Shown: positions 51,757 through 60,029 of the stretch, in pieces
Layout: each line of letters opens with the position of its first letter
Numbering within the stretch: position 1 is the stretch's first letter
From: Kocuria carniphila
GTDB lineage: Bacteria > Actinomycetota > Actinomycetes > Actinomycetales > Micrococcaceae
Reading direction: 5' to 3'
DNA length: 64,000 bases
Assembly (NCBI RefSeq): GCF_004136555.1
Contig: NZ_NOIT01000011.1
Span: 1 to 64,000 of the forward strand
Made by a program: the position numbers and the translations under genes
Notes under the pieces: generated by a model
Told to the model about the DNA's origin: nothing
Seen by the model: only the letters and a program-made list of their open reading frames with translations
Database searches by the model: none

Positions 51757-51863
51757 GGACATCCGGGGCAGAGCTTCGCGCGCTGGTGGAGGCCGACGCC
51801 ATTTCGGGCAGAGGATCGTAGAAAAACCCATAGCTGGCGGGCGAACCACTGCCACAAATGTTC
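51757..51863. repeat. Family A palindrome, copy 6, with an extra left arm
   Basis: A left-arm half (GGACATCCGGGGCAGAG, 51757-) is followed by a nearly complete unit (about 51798-51863) beginning CATTTCGGGCAGAGG and ending CCACAAATGTTC. It looks like two nested or rearranged copies. Gap between tetR and the clpP pair. Confidence 0.65.
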
Positions 51864-51959
51864 AGCGCTCGTGGTGACGGACCGGCCACGCTGCTGTGAG
51901 CAGCGCTGCCCACGGCAGCACCAGGGCCGGGCGGCCATGAGAGCGGACAAGCTTGACGC

Positions 51960-52580
51960 ATGACTGAAACTACTGCTGCTCCGGCCGGGAGCACGCTTGA
52001 CGAAGAAATGTACCGGCAACTGTTCGAGCGTCGGATCCTGCTCCTCGGGGAGCCATTGGAGGGGTGGAACTCGAACCGTCTCTGCAATGGGCTCATCCTT
52101 TTAGCGGCCAAGGATCCCCGAGCAGACATCACGTTGCTCATCAACTCCCCGGGTGGCTCGGTGCCCGGAATGCTCGCGATTCGCGACTGCATGCGGGCCA
52201 TCCCGTGCGACGTTGCCACGATCAATCTCGGAATGGCCTACAGCGCCGGGCAATTCCTCTTGTCCTCTGGCGCCCCTGGTAAGCGTTACGCGATGGAACA
52301 TTCCAAGGTGCTGCTCCATCAGGGTTCATCGGGGATAGCCGGTACGGCCATGGACATCGCAATCCAAGCTGACGACCTCCGTCACACCCGTGACACTGTT
52401 CTTTCGCTGGTCGCCCAGGACACCGGTCAAGACCGCGATGTGATCGAACAGGACTCAAGGCGTGACCGGTGGTTCGATGCCCAAGAGGCTCTTGAATACG
52501 GGTTCATCGACCATGTGGTCACGGGGCTGGACGACCTTGTGTCGAACCTCGAACCTTCCACGGCAGGAAAAGGCTCATGA
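51960..52580 (+). CDS. clpP: ClpP-family serine protease subunit, first of accessory pair
   Basis: 206 residues. Catalytic triad positions: Ser in LGMAYSAGQFLLSSG, His in KVLLHQGSSG, Asp in RDRWFDAQEALEYGFIDHV. It degrades proteins with Clp ATPases. As in other actinobacteria with a second clpP operon, no ATPase gene is next to it. It overlaps the next clpP by 4 bp. Confidence 0.93.
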   Translation: MTETTAAPAGSTLDEEMYRQLFERRILLLGEPLEGWNSNRLCNGLILLAAKDPRADITLLINSPGGSVPGMLAIRDCMRAIPCDVATINLGMAYSAGQFLLSSGAPGKRYAMEHSKVLLHQGSSGIAGTAMDIAIQADDLRHTRDTVLSLVAQDTGQDRDVIEQDSRRDRWFDAQEALEYGFIDHVVTGLDDLVSNLEPSTAGKGS

Positions 52581-53173
52581 GCACTTACACCATCCCCTAC
52601 GTCACCACCCATAGCCCGCAGGGAGACCGCACGGTCGACGTGTACTCGAGACTTCTTGAAGAGCGGATCGTTTACCTGGGCACGGCGATTGATGATGGCG
52701 TGGCCAACGCAATCATCGCTCAGCTCATCCACCTGGAAGCAGATAAGCCCGACCAGCCCATTCAGCTCTACATCAACTCACCGGGCGGTTCGATCCCAGC
52801 CATGCTGGCGATCTACGATGCCATGAATTACGTGCGATGCGACGTGTACACCACGTGCGTGGGAGAGGCCGGGTCCACCGCCGCAGTCATTCTTGCCGGG
52901 GGAACACCCGGTGGGAGATCTATGCTGCCCCACGGGCGCGTGGTCATTCACGCTCCCGCCGCGGAAGGGCGCGGAGCGGTCCCCGACCTCATTCTCGAAG
53001 CCGATGAAATTGAACGTGTGCGCACGATGCTCGAAGAAATCCTGGCCCGGCACACGCAGAAAACTCGGGAACAGATCCGGAAGGACACGGAACGCGACCT
53101 CATCCTCACCGCCGAGAAGGCGTTGGAGTACGGGGTCATCGACGAGATTGTCGGGCAGCGCCCTCGTCATTGA
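52577..53173 (+). CDS. clpP: ClpP-family serine protease subunit, second of accessory pair
   Basis: 198 residues. Ser in VGEAGSTAAVILAGG, His in GRVVIHAPAAEG, Asp in ERDLILTAEKALEYGVIDEIV. The HQP of standard ClpP is HAP here. The pair probably forms a heteromeric tetradecamer. It ends 6 bp from the convergent PopR-like regulator gene. Confidence 0.93.
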   Translation: MSTYTIPYVTTHSPQGDRTVDVYSRLLEERIVYLGTAIDDGVANAIIAQLIHLEADKPDQPIQLYINSPGGSIPAMLAIYDAMNYVRCDVYTTCVGEAGSTAAVILAGGTPGGRSMLPHGRVVIHAPAAEGRGAVPDLILEADEIERVRTMLEEILARHTQKTREQIRKDTERDLILTAEKALEYGVIDEIVGQRPRH

Positions 53174-53179
53174 GGTGGA

Positions 53180-53473
53180 TCAGGCCGCGAGGCACAGCGA
53201 ACCGCGATCAACATTGGACGCGGCACGACGTGCGACCTCACCAACGGTCAGGTCCAGTGCGCCCGCCACGGCACTGAAGATCTCGGACGAAGGGTCTTTT
53301 CGACCCCGCTCGATCTCCGAGAGGTACTGCGGCGCAACCCCTGCGCGACTCGCGACATCTGCAATACGTTCGCCCCGGTCGAGGCGCTCCTCACGAAGCG
53401 TCTCACCCACGGACTCCCGCCAGAGCAGGTCTGACGAGGCTTCAGGTGCCGGAAACTTCACTACGTCGCCCAT
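53180..53473 (-). CDS. PopR/ClgR-like XRE regulator
   Basis: 97 residues. ESVGETLREERLDRGERIAD and VASRAGVAPQYLSEIERGRK match the ClgR/PopR HTH. In Streptomyces PopR activates a second clpP operon, and ClgR activates the main one; by analogy this protein likely controls the adjacent pair. Its C-terminus lacks a clear degron; ClgR-type regulators are themselves Clp substrates, so feedback is possible. Confidence 0.85.
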   Translation of the reverse strand: MGDVVKFPAPEASSDLLWRESVGETLREERLDRGERIADVASRAGVAPQYLSEIERGRKDPSSEIFSAVAGALDLTVGEVARRAASNVDRGSLCLAA

Positions 53474-53613
53474 GTGTCCACGCTACGCCTCATACATGGA
53501 CTCATGTCACTGCCGTGAGCTTAATTCGGGGCCTTCAAACCGACGCCGCCCCGACCGGTGATTCGCCGGTGCGGGCACCGGCTTTGGGCCGGTCATCCAT
53601 CCACTTCGTACCG

Positions 53614-54060
53614 CTACTCACTCAGAAACTCCGCCAACTGCGCGAGTGCTTTGGTGTGACCGTTCCGGTGACCATCGATCATGTCCTGACCCACGAACGA
53701 GGCCACTTGATCAACGATGGTGACCAGGGCGCCGTCGTCGTGGGGTTCGAAGGTCCAGGTGACCAGCGCGGTCGCGAGGAGCGTGCCGTCGGTCGTGACC
53801 GTGTCGGTGTGGACGACCAACTCGCGCGGAAGGATCTGGACGTACCCGATCTCGCCCGCGACATTGAGATCGCCGGACGGGCCGCAGCGGTACGAGGCGC
53901 GGCCTCCGGGGCGGAAGTCATCGGTGGAGTAGACCAACCCGTCGCCCTTGGGGACGCTCCACTTCGACCGTGAGGACGTGTCCTGGAAGGCCGCCCACAC
54001 AGTGTCCAGGGGTGCTGAAATGACCTGAGTGATGTGAAGGGTCTGATGCGTGACGCTCAT
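53614..54060 (-). CDS. SRPBCC (START-like) domain protein
   Basis: 148 residues. Starts ITQVISAPLDTVWAAFQDTSSRSKWSVPKGDG and has the conserved GGRASYRCGPSGDLNVAGEI and VTWTFEPHDDGALVTIVDQV blocks of the AHSA1/polyketide-cyclase-like group. It binds a hydrophobic ligand; target unknown. Start at 54060 follows CTGGAGC. Confidence 0.88.
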   Translation of the reverse strand: MSVTHQTLHITQVISAPLDTVWAAFQDTSSRSKWSVPKGDGLVYSTDDFRPGGRASYRCGPSGDLNVAGEIGYVQILPRELVVHTDTVTTDGTLLATALVTWTFEPHDDGALVTIVDQVASFVGQDMIDGHRNGHTKALAQLAEFLSE

Positions 54061-54142
54061 GGGAAGCTCCAGAGCTTGTGGGGTTGGGAGTCCAGTCAAG
54101 CACCGTGGCACCCGCAAGGAAAGGAGACGTTCGTCGACCCGA

Positions 54143-54913
54143 TCAGAGCTGGTTCGTCGGAAAGTCCTTGAGCGGTGTCCAGCCGAACGGAACGGGTCCG
54201 CGGGGCTTCGCACGAGCGCGGTCCTCGACATCGGACCACCCCTGTGCGTCGGTGGCACCGGGATCGCCGACGGCGCCGCGGGCCGGTCGAAAGCCGACGT
54301 CGTCAATGACGGCATCCGGCGCGCTTCCCCGTCGAACGGATGCCCGGCAGCTCCACGAAGGATCAGCCCAGCCCCCGCCCCGAAGGCTTCGGTAACCCCG
54401 GTATCGCGCGGGATCCGTCAGGTCCCAGCACCATTCCCACACGTTTCCGAGCATGTCGTAGAGGCCGAAGTCATTGGGCTGTTTGGTGGCCACGGGCTGA
54501 GGTGAGTCGACGCCGTCGGTCTCGGTCCAGGAAATCTCCGCGAGGGGGCCGTACGTTGGGCCGGTCGTTCCCGCGCGGCATGCGAATTCCCATTCGGCGT
54601 CGGTGGGTAGGCGATAGCCGTCCGCGGCTGGATTCCAGAACGCCCAGTCATCGGTGATCGTGTACGCGGGCGAGAGGCATTTCGCTTCCGATGCCGCATT
54701 GCACCACCTGATCGCGTCGAACCAGGTCACGGGCGCGGCGGGTTCATTCGCATTCGAATTGCCCGCCTCCCCAGCGTATTGCCCGACCGTTACGGGAGTC
54801 TCGGCGAGCTGGAATGCCTCAAGGACGACGTCGCGCACGGCTCCGGCCCGCGCGTTCTTGAGTGTGATGCTGCCCGCTGGAACGTGACGGAAGGTAATCT
54901 CGGACGGGGTCAT
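54143..54913 (-). CDS. SUMF1/formylglycine-generating-enzyme-fold protein
   Basis: 256 residues. FGE-sulfatase fold: FQLAETPVTVGQYA, VTWFDAIRWCNAAS, GYRLPTDAEWEFACRAG, YDMLGNVWEWCWD and YRSLRGGGWAD. Only one cysteine is in the usual active-site segment (WSCRASVRRG), and the second catalytic Cys is absent, so formylglycine formation is doubtful. The C-terminus has an extra basic/Pro tail. Alternatives: EgtB-like or a non-enzymatic binding module. Confidence 0.85.
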   Translation of the reverse strand: MTPSEITFRHVPAGSITLKNARAGAVRDVVLEAFQLAETPVTVGQYAGEAGNSNANEPAAPVTWFDAIRWCNAASEAKCLSPAYTITDDWAFWNPAADGYRLPTDAEWEFACRAGTTGPTYGPLAEISWTETDGVDSPQPVATKQPNDFGLYDMLGNVWEWCWDLTDPARYRGYRSLRGGGWADPSWSCRASVRRGSAPDAVIDDVGFRPARGAVGDPGATDAQGWSDVEDRARAKPRGPVPFGWTPLKDFPTNQL

Positions 54914-54938
54914 GAATGACAGCCTTCCATGAACCCTG

Positions 54939-55313
54939 ATGAGGCAGCTTGTCCTCAACGAACCATCGAGAACCGAACCGCCTGCAGTCAGGGAGGTTCT
55001 CTGGGCTGAAGATGGCATCGAGCCCTGGGAATCCGTGGATTGGGAGGCGTCACCGGATTGGGAGTTCGACACCGCCATTCACGACGACCCGGCCGATCTC
55101 GTCGAGAACTGGCAGACGAGTGTCTCACTGGCCCGGGGGAACGCCGAACGTGCCTACACGGAGGGCGGCCTAGACACCAGAAGCAAAACCACACGCCACG
55201 GCGAAACCCACAACCTCCGCTGGATCCTGACCCACATGATCGAGGAGTACGCCCGCCACAACGGACACGTGGACCTGAGCAGGGAATCCATCGACGGGCT
55301 CACGGGGGAGTAA
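54939..55313 (+). pseudogene. N-terminally truncated DinB/DUF664 protein
   Basis: 124 residues. The C-terminal part NLRWILTHMIEEYARHNGHVDLSRESIDGLTGE is the end of the mycothiol-dependent DinB/DUF664 family, including the His-rich helix. Full members have about 170 residues and a metal-binding N-terminal helix region; here the first 50 or so residues are missing or replaced. Probably a remnant, divergent from and partly overlapped by the region upstream of the SUMF1-like gene. Confidence 0.7.
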
Positions 55314-55384
55314 AAGCAGCCGGCCGAGGCCCCGTGTCATGATGAAGCCCTCCAACTCACCAACCGGAACGAAGGAGTTCTCGG

Positions 55385-56737
55385 GTGACTACGTGGCATA
55401 TCAGAGATTTCCACCCCGCTGACATGGACTCGATTCTGCGCCTGTGGGAGAGTTCCCGCTTGTCCGGCGTGGAACCCGTTTACGCCCTGTCGGAAGTCCT
55501 GGCGTCATGCCAGGAGGACCAAGCCGTGGTCGCCGTGGACGACGACGTGGTGGTCGGCGCGGCCGTCGCACGCGCTGCGCATGACCAAGGTTGGATCGTG
55601 TTCTTCGGCGTGGACAGCCAGTGGCTCGACCAGGGCATCGGCAGTGCGCTGTTGGCCGCCGTCGAAAGCAAACTCGCGCCACTTGGTCTCACCAGGCTCT
55701 CCATCCTGGTGCCTGATTCCGAGCGTCGCGTGGAGGCTTTGGGGGACGCTGGCTACCTGGACAAGAAACACCTTCGCTACTTCGAGCGGGAAATCCCCAT
55801 CCAGCGCCAAGAAATCGGACTGCTCCACGCGCTCGGCGGTCGGCTGCTGTCGCGAAACCTGTGGAACAACATGGGTGGCATGCAGCGGGAGAAGGAAATG
55901 CTCGAACGGCGTCTGGTGCTGCCGCTAGCCGATCCAGATCTCGCCCAGCAATACGGCGTGGTGCCGCCCCGGGCGGTCATGCTGTTCGGGCCTCCCGGCA
56001 CCGGCAAGACGACCTTCGCCAAGGCCATTGCCTCTCGCCTGGAATGGCCGTTCGTTGAGGTCTTCCCGTCCCGTCTCGCCGCCGATCCCAAGGGCCTGGC
56101 CGGTGCCTTGCGTGAGATCTTCCTGGAAATCTCGCAGCTGGAACACGCGGTCGTCTTCATCGACGAGGTCGAGGAAATTGCCGCGCAACGCAAGGGCGAT
56201 CCGCCGTCGCCGCTGCAGGGGGTGACCAACGAGCTACTCAAAATCATTCCCGCATTCCGCGACCGCCCCGGCCGACTGCTGGTTTGCGCCACCAACTTCA
56301 TTCGCACGTTGGATTCGGCCTTCCTGCGCCATGGCCGTTTCGACTACGTCATCCCGATTGGCCTGCCCGACGACGTTGCTCGCCAAGCCATTTGGCTGCG
56401 CTACATCCCCGAATCGGTCGCCGAAAATGTTGATTTGGATCTGCTGGTGTCCAAGTCGAACGGCTTCTCCCCGGCGGATATCGAGTTCTCGGCGCGCAAG
56501 GCTTCCCAGCACGCGCTGGAGAAATCGGTTTACGGGGCCGCTTCGGATGGTTCCGCAGCTGAAGCTGCCGACGTCGACGACGCCGCCAAGACCGACGCCG
56601 CCGCCGTTCGCGCACCTGGCGCTACCGGACCCACGACGGAGGACTATCTGGAGGCCATCGCTCAAACCCGCGCCACGGTCTCCGCGGAGGTCGTCCACGA
56701 GTTCCAGGAGGACATCAAGCGGATCGCGCGGTTGTAG
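55385..56737 (+). CDS. GNAT acetyltransferase - AAA ATPase fusion protein
   Basis: 450 residues. Residues 1-135 are a GNAT domain (WHIRDFHPADMDSILRLWESSR, DQGIGSALLAAVESKL). From 170 an AAA ATPase: Walker A GPPGTGKTTFAKAIASRL (about 201-218), Walker B VVFIDEVEEIAAQR (about 256-269), CATNF sensor region, arginine finger RHGRFDYVIPIGLPDD. The AAA module is of the VCP/FtsH-like class. A disordered Ala/Asp linker (about 390-415; it contains GACGACGCCG) precedes the end. GTG start with GAAGGAG. Its substrate is unknown; possibly an acetylation-coupled remodelling factor. Confidence 0.88.
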   Translation: MTTWHIRDFHPADMDSILRLWESSRLSGVEPVYALSEVLASCQEDQAVVAVDDDVVVGAAVARAAHDQGWIVFFGVDSQWLDQGIGSALLAAVESKLAPLGLTRLSILVPDSERRVEALGDAGYLDKKHLRYFEREIPIQRQEIGLLHALGGRLLSRNLWNNMGGMQREKEMLERRLVLPLADPDLAQQYGVVPPRAVMLFGPPGTGKTTFAKAIASRLEWPFVEVFPSRLAADPKGLAGALREIFLEISQLEHAVVFIDEVEEIAAQRKGDPPSPLQGVTNELLKIIPAFRDRPGRLLVCATNFIRTLDSAFLRHGRFDYVIPIGLPDDVARQAIWLRYIPESVAENVDLDLLVSKSNGFSPADIEFSARKASQHALEKSVYGAASDGSAAEAADVDDAAKTDAAAVRAPGATGPTTEDYLEAIAQTRATVSAEVVHEFQEDIKRIARL

Positions 56738-56796
56738 CCGTTTGGTTCGTTCCACGGTGAGTTTGCCGCCCCCTATCTCCCGCAGTTGGGCGTGGC

Positions 56797-56808
56797 TAGG
56801 GTGGATGC
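56797..56808 (+). promoter_or_regulatory. Putative leaderless -10 element
   Basis: TAGGGT (56797-56802), six bases, then ATG 56809, without a ribosome binding site. Confidence 0.45.
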
Positions 56809-57570
56809 ATGAGCAAAATTGCGGTGTTGGGCGCCAGTGGAAATTTCGGGTCTGCCCTGTCAGACAAGTTGGAACAGCAGGGTCATGACGTGGTGCGCAT
56901 CAGTCGCAGCCACGGTGTGGACGTAATGTCACCCGAGGGGTTGGAGCGAGCCCTGGACGGCGTGGACATCGTGGTCGACGCACTGCACATTGATGCCCTC
57001 GGCGCGCAGAAGTCGATCGAGTTCTTCACCCGTGCGGCACGAAACGTGGTCCAGGCGGCGCAAGCGAACGGCGTCGGCAGGATCGTGTGTCTGTCCATTG
57101 CGGGCGCAACTAACCCCGAGGTGAACCACCGAAACGGCCATTACCAAGGGAAGGCCGCACAGGAGAGCTTTTACCAAGAGGCTGACATCCCCTCCACCAC
57201 GGTGCGCTCATCGCAGTGGTTCGAGCTGATCCCCGTGCTCGTCCATCGGGTGACCAAGGGGCCGCTGTCGATCATGCCGAGCATGCTGCTGGCGCCTGCC
57301 GCGATGAGCGATGTGGTGACTTACATGGCGGATCTCGTGAGTGAACCTCGCCCGGCTCGGAACGAGATTGTTGCTGTTCGGGGACCCCAGGTGGATTCCG
57401 CGGCGAACTTTGCCCGGCGGATTCTCGCTGTCAAGGGTTCGATCGACGGCGTGCAACCGAAGACCATTCGCGAGGCTCCGTACTTGGGTCGCGGAATCGC
57501 CAACGGTGGCCTCATCCCGGCCGACGCCCACGTGACCACCACGACGATCGATGAGTGGCTCGGCGCGTAG
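56809..57570 (+). CDS. Atypical SDR / NAD(P)H-binding protein
   Basis: 253 residues. IAVLGASGNFGSALSDKLEQQGHDV nucleotide motif, VDIVVDALHIDALG, VGRIVCLSIAGATNP and the Tyr/Lys-like NGHYQGKAAQESFYQEAD. An NmrA-like group of NAD(P)-dependent enzymes or redox sensors. A decayed 3' end of a homologue lies at 58971-59030, with the same final residues. Confidence 0.88.
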   Translation: MSKIAVLGASGNFGSALSDKLEQQGHDVVRISRSHGVDVMSPEGLERALDGVDIVVDALHIDALGAQKSIEFFTRAARNVVQAAQANGVGRIVCLSIAGATNPEVNHRNGHYQGKAAQESFYQEADIPSTTVRSSQWFELIPVLVHRVTKGPLSIMPSMLLAPAAMSDVVTYMADLVSEPRPARNEIVAVRGPQVDSAANFARRILAVKGSIDGVQPKTIREAPYLGRGIANGGLIPADAHVTTTTIDEWLGA

Positions 57571-57629
57571 GGGCAGCACCCAGCCACAGCATTGAGAAGT
57601 CCAATGTGCGAGCAATCATTGCTTGATTA

Positions 57630-57646
57630 ATACCCCATAGGGGTAT
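57630..57646. promoter_or_regulatory. CsoR/CstR-type operator
   Basis: ATACCCCATAGGGGTAT, a near-perfect 17-bp palindrome, overlaps the presumed promoter of the lipoprotein gene. This is the classic recognition sequence of CsoR (copper) and CstR (persulfide) repressors. No csoR gene lies in the window. Confidence 0.75.
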
Positions 57647-57764
57647 ACAAAAGAAGGAGAGGAACCGTTCGGGTTTTCGGCGCGCGGCTCAGTCGCTCGG
57701 GGTTGCTGCCCATCGATGCCGCACCCCGCACCGAAACTCGAACCAACAACTGGGAGGATCCACC

Positions 57765-58400
57765 ATGAAACGCACCATCACTTTGCCTGGCCTGACACTG
57801 GCCGCTGCCTTGGCGTTGACTGCCTGTGGTGGCACGGACGCCGGGGAGGAAGAGACGCCCTCAGTGCCGGGCACCACGGCAACCGCAACGTCGTCGCAGT
57901 CTGCTGATGAGGCGTCCGGTGCTCATGGGGGTCATGAGGGGCATGAAGGAATGGGTGGTGCTGAGCACCAGCACAACCCGAATGGTGGTCCTCCCCCTGA
58001 GGGAATCGTGGAAGTAAGCGACCCGACATACCCCGTGAGCTCCTCAGTGACCCTCACTGCCGATCACATGCCGGGTATGCGGGGCAGCGAAGCCACCATT
58101 ACGGGTGCCTTCGACACGACCGCTTACTCGGTGACGTACACGCCGACCGACGGTGGCGAACCCGTGGTCGATCACAAGTGGGTTGTCCAGGAAGAACTAC
58201 AGGACCCGGGTGAACCGCCCCTGGCGGATGGTACGGAAGTCGTGCTGACCGCCGATCACATGGCGGGGATGAAGGGAGCCGAGGCCACCATCGAGAGCTC
58301 CACCGATGAGACCGTTTACATGGTGGACGTGGAGACGGACGGGATGAAAATGACGAATCACAAGTGGGTTGTCGAGAGCGAGGTTCAACCCGCTGAATAG
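57765..58400 (+). CDS. DUF1541 (YdhK-type) lipoprotein
   Basis: 211 residues. Signal with lipobox LTACGG, His/Glu-rich spacer (HGGHEGHEGMGGAEHQH), then two DUF1541 repeats, both containing VTLTADHMPGM or VVLTADHMAGM and ending HKWVVQEEL or HKWVVESEV. The Met-His pattern fits surface copper binding. It follows GGGAGGATCC and is controlled by a CsoR/CstR-type operator at 57630, consistent with metal stress. Confidence 0.9.
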   Translation: MKRTITLPGLTLAAALALTACGGTDAGEEETPSVPGTTATATSSQSADEASGAHGGHEGHEGMGGAEHQHNPNGGPPPEGIVEVSDPTYPVSSSVTLTADHMPGMRGSEATITGAFDTTAYSVTYTPTDGGEPVVDHKWVVQEELQDPGEPPLADGTEVVLTADHMAGMKGAEATIESSTDETVYMVDVETDGMKMTNHKWVVESEVQPAE

Positions 58401-58515
58401 CCTGAGTGCTCTTCAGGCAGATCGACACCGATGACACCTCGGGAATCCTGTCGCCGGCTAATCAGATCTCGATTGGGTGCGGTCATCCAATTGATGGTTC
58501 CCCGCGTTTTGGGGA

Positions 58516-58585
58516 TGTAACCGTGCGGTGTCTTTTCAATAAGTCACCGCACGGTTACACTCTAGATTGTCACCAAGCGGTTACA
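58516..58585. promoter_or_regulatory. Triple operator of the HipB-like regulator
   Basis: TGTAACCGTGCGGTG (58516-58530) and CACCGCACGGTTACA (58545-58559) are exact inverted copies; a third, CACCAAGCGGTTACA (58571-58585), has one orientation. All lie within 90 bp upstream of the start at 58603. Confidence 0.75.
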
Positions 58586-58602
58586 CGTCGGTCAGGGGTG
58601 CC

Positions 58603-58830
58603 ATGAGGATTCAAACTGCTGCTGAACTCGGCGCAGCGATTCGCAATCGACGGCTGGACTCCGGGTTGACCCAAGCTGCGCTAGCAGACAAGGCTGGTGT
58701 CTCTCGCAAGTGGTTGGTCGAGGTTGAGGCGGGAAAATACAGCGCCGAAGTCGGCCGTGTTCTGGATGTTCTCTGGGCAGTGGGGTTGAGGACCGATCTG
58801 GCTCCGGAAGACCAGAATTCTGAAAACTAG
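58603..58830 (+). CDS. Orphan HipB-like XRE regulator
   Basis: 75 residues. AAELGAAIRNRRLDSGLTQA then DKAGVSRKWLVEVEAGKYSA is the HipB-type HTH; YSAEVGRVLDVLWAVGL completes it. HipB normally precedes hipA. Here the following sequence (58831-59040) has no HipA, only unrelated fragments, so the toxin partner appears lost. Three operator copies upstream suggest the repressor may still bind. Start ATG 58603. Confidence 0.8.
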   Translation: MRIQTAAELGAAIRNRRLDSGLTQAALADKAGVSRKWLVEVEAGKYSAEVGRVLDVLWAVGLRTDLAPEDQNSEN

Positions 58831-58970
58831 AATGAGGGCATATCTGAAAGGCATTAATCCTTTCTCACCCGCCCGATACTTGGTGAACGGAAGCTACCCT
58901 GCGAGAACCCGCCGAGAGCCGTCGTTCCCCATGAATGCAAGTTCTGTCAGCTACTACCAACCACGGGAAC

Positions 58971-59030
58971 CCGGCCGACTCCGCGCATACAGTAACCACC
59001 ACGTCGATCGATGACTGGCTCGGTGCTTAG
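58971..59030 (+). pseudogene. 3' remnant of a second SDR gene
   Basis: In frame it reads PADSAHTVTTTSIDDWLGA and a stop, matching the C-terminus PADAHVTTTTIDEWLGA of the gene at 56809. A 45-bp core (58954-58998) also occurs with 40 identical positions at 61078-61122. Remainder lost. Confidence 0.75.
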
Positions 59031-59044
59031 AAACCGTCTCTGAG

Positions 59045-59662
59045 CTAAGGGGTGGAGAAACCCGGTCTGCGAGCAATCACTGCGGCATGTGGCCTGCTAC
59101 CCGGAACAGTTCTCTGGTGAGACTCAACCACCTTGAATCCCGCTGCTTTAAGAGCGTTGCTCATCCCCTCAAGACTCCAGAAATATGCGCGGCTCACAGC
59201 GTGGTCGAATTCTTCGCCGTCCGTACCGCCAAAGAATCCCAGGAGCGCACTTCCACCGGGCCTCAACACCCGAGCAAACTCCTCAAGGATCTGGGGAACA
59301 GCGGAGGGTTCGGTGTGGATCAGCGAGTACCACGCAAGGATGCCTCCAAGGGAGTGAGACTGCAATGGCAGCCGTCTGAAATCACCACGTTCGAAGTTCA
59401 CATCGGGGTAGGCGGCTCGCGCGTGGCCAATGAACTCCTCTGACAAATCAACACCCAAGACGTCTCGTCCATCCTGGCTCAATAATTCAGTCCAGTGACC
59501 TGGCCCGCAGCCTGCGTCCAGTAATGGCCCTGAACAGGAATCCCGCCACTCGCTAATCAGTTCTCGATCCGGCGTGGCCATCTGTTCGACGCTTCCCAGC
59601 GCTTCGATGTACTCGATAGCGCGGCGGTTGTAGTCGTCCTGCACTTGTTCACTGTGGCCCAT
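59045..59662 (-). CDS. Class I SAM-dependent methyltransferase
   Basis: 205 residues. SAM motif LLDAGCGPGHWTELLSQDG, then DVLGVDLSEEFIGHARAAYP, ERGDFRRLPLQSHSLGGILAWYSLIH and VLRPGGSALLGFFGG. Substrate unknown. It overlaps the MerR gene by 14 bp and is last of the AKR-MerR-methyltransferase operon, suggesting a small-molecule modification under MerR control. Confidence 0.9.
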   Translation of the reverse strand: MGHSEQVQDDYNRRAIEYIEALGSVEQMATPDRELISEWRDSCSGPLLDAGCGPGHWTELLSQDGRDVLGVDLSEEFIGHARAAYPDVNFERGDFRRLPLQSHSLGGILAWYSLIHTEPSAVPQILEEFARVLRPGGSALLGFFGGTDGEEFDHAVSRAYFWSLEGMSNALKAAGFKVVESHQRTVPGSRPHAAVIARRPGFSTP

Positions 59663-60029
59663 GTCCACCCAGCCGTTGGTTGTAGTCCTCGATCTTTCTG
59701 TTGATCACGCGCATAGAATGCTGCCAGGACTCTATCTCTTGGATGACTTGTTCTCGATGATCACGTAAAAGGTCGAGTCGTTCGGGCACGCCATCTGGAT
59801 CGCTCGCTACCAACCTGGTGAACGCCGCGATCTTGACCAGTGGCATACCTGTGGATTTGAGATGCAGAAGAACTTCGAGGAGGTGTAACTGGGTTTCGGT
59901 GTAGACACGATGCCCGGCGCTATCTTTGGTGGGTGCCGGGACGATTCCCTTGCGTTCGTAATAGCGCAGGGTGTCTGGCTCAAGGCCAAGGTGCCGAGCG
60001 GCGTCGCCAATGGACATGCGATCACTCAT
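59649..60029 (-). CDS. MerR-family regulator of the AKR operon
   Basis: 126 residues. MSIGDAARHLGLEPDTLRYYERKGIVPAPTKDSAGHRVYTE, then LHLLEVLLHLKSTGMPLVKIAAF, dimerisation helix. No metal-binding Cys set. The start at 60029 overlaps the AKR stop by 8 bp. It probably acts at the dyad upstream of its own operon (60979-61009). Confidence 0.9.
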   Translation of the reverse strand: MSDRMSIGDAARHLGLEPDTLRYYERKGIVPAPTKDSAGHRVYTETQLHLLEVLLHLKSTGMPLVKIAAFTRLVASDPDGVPERLDLLRDHREQVIQEIESWQHSMRVINRKIEDYNQRLGGHGPQ

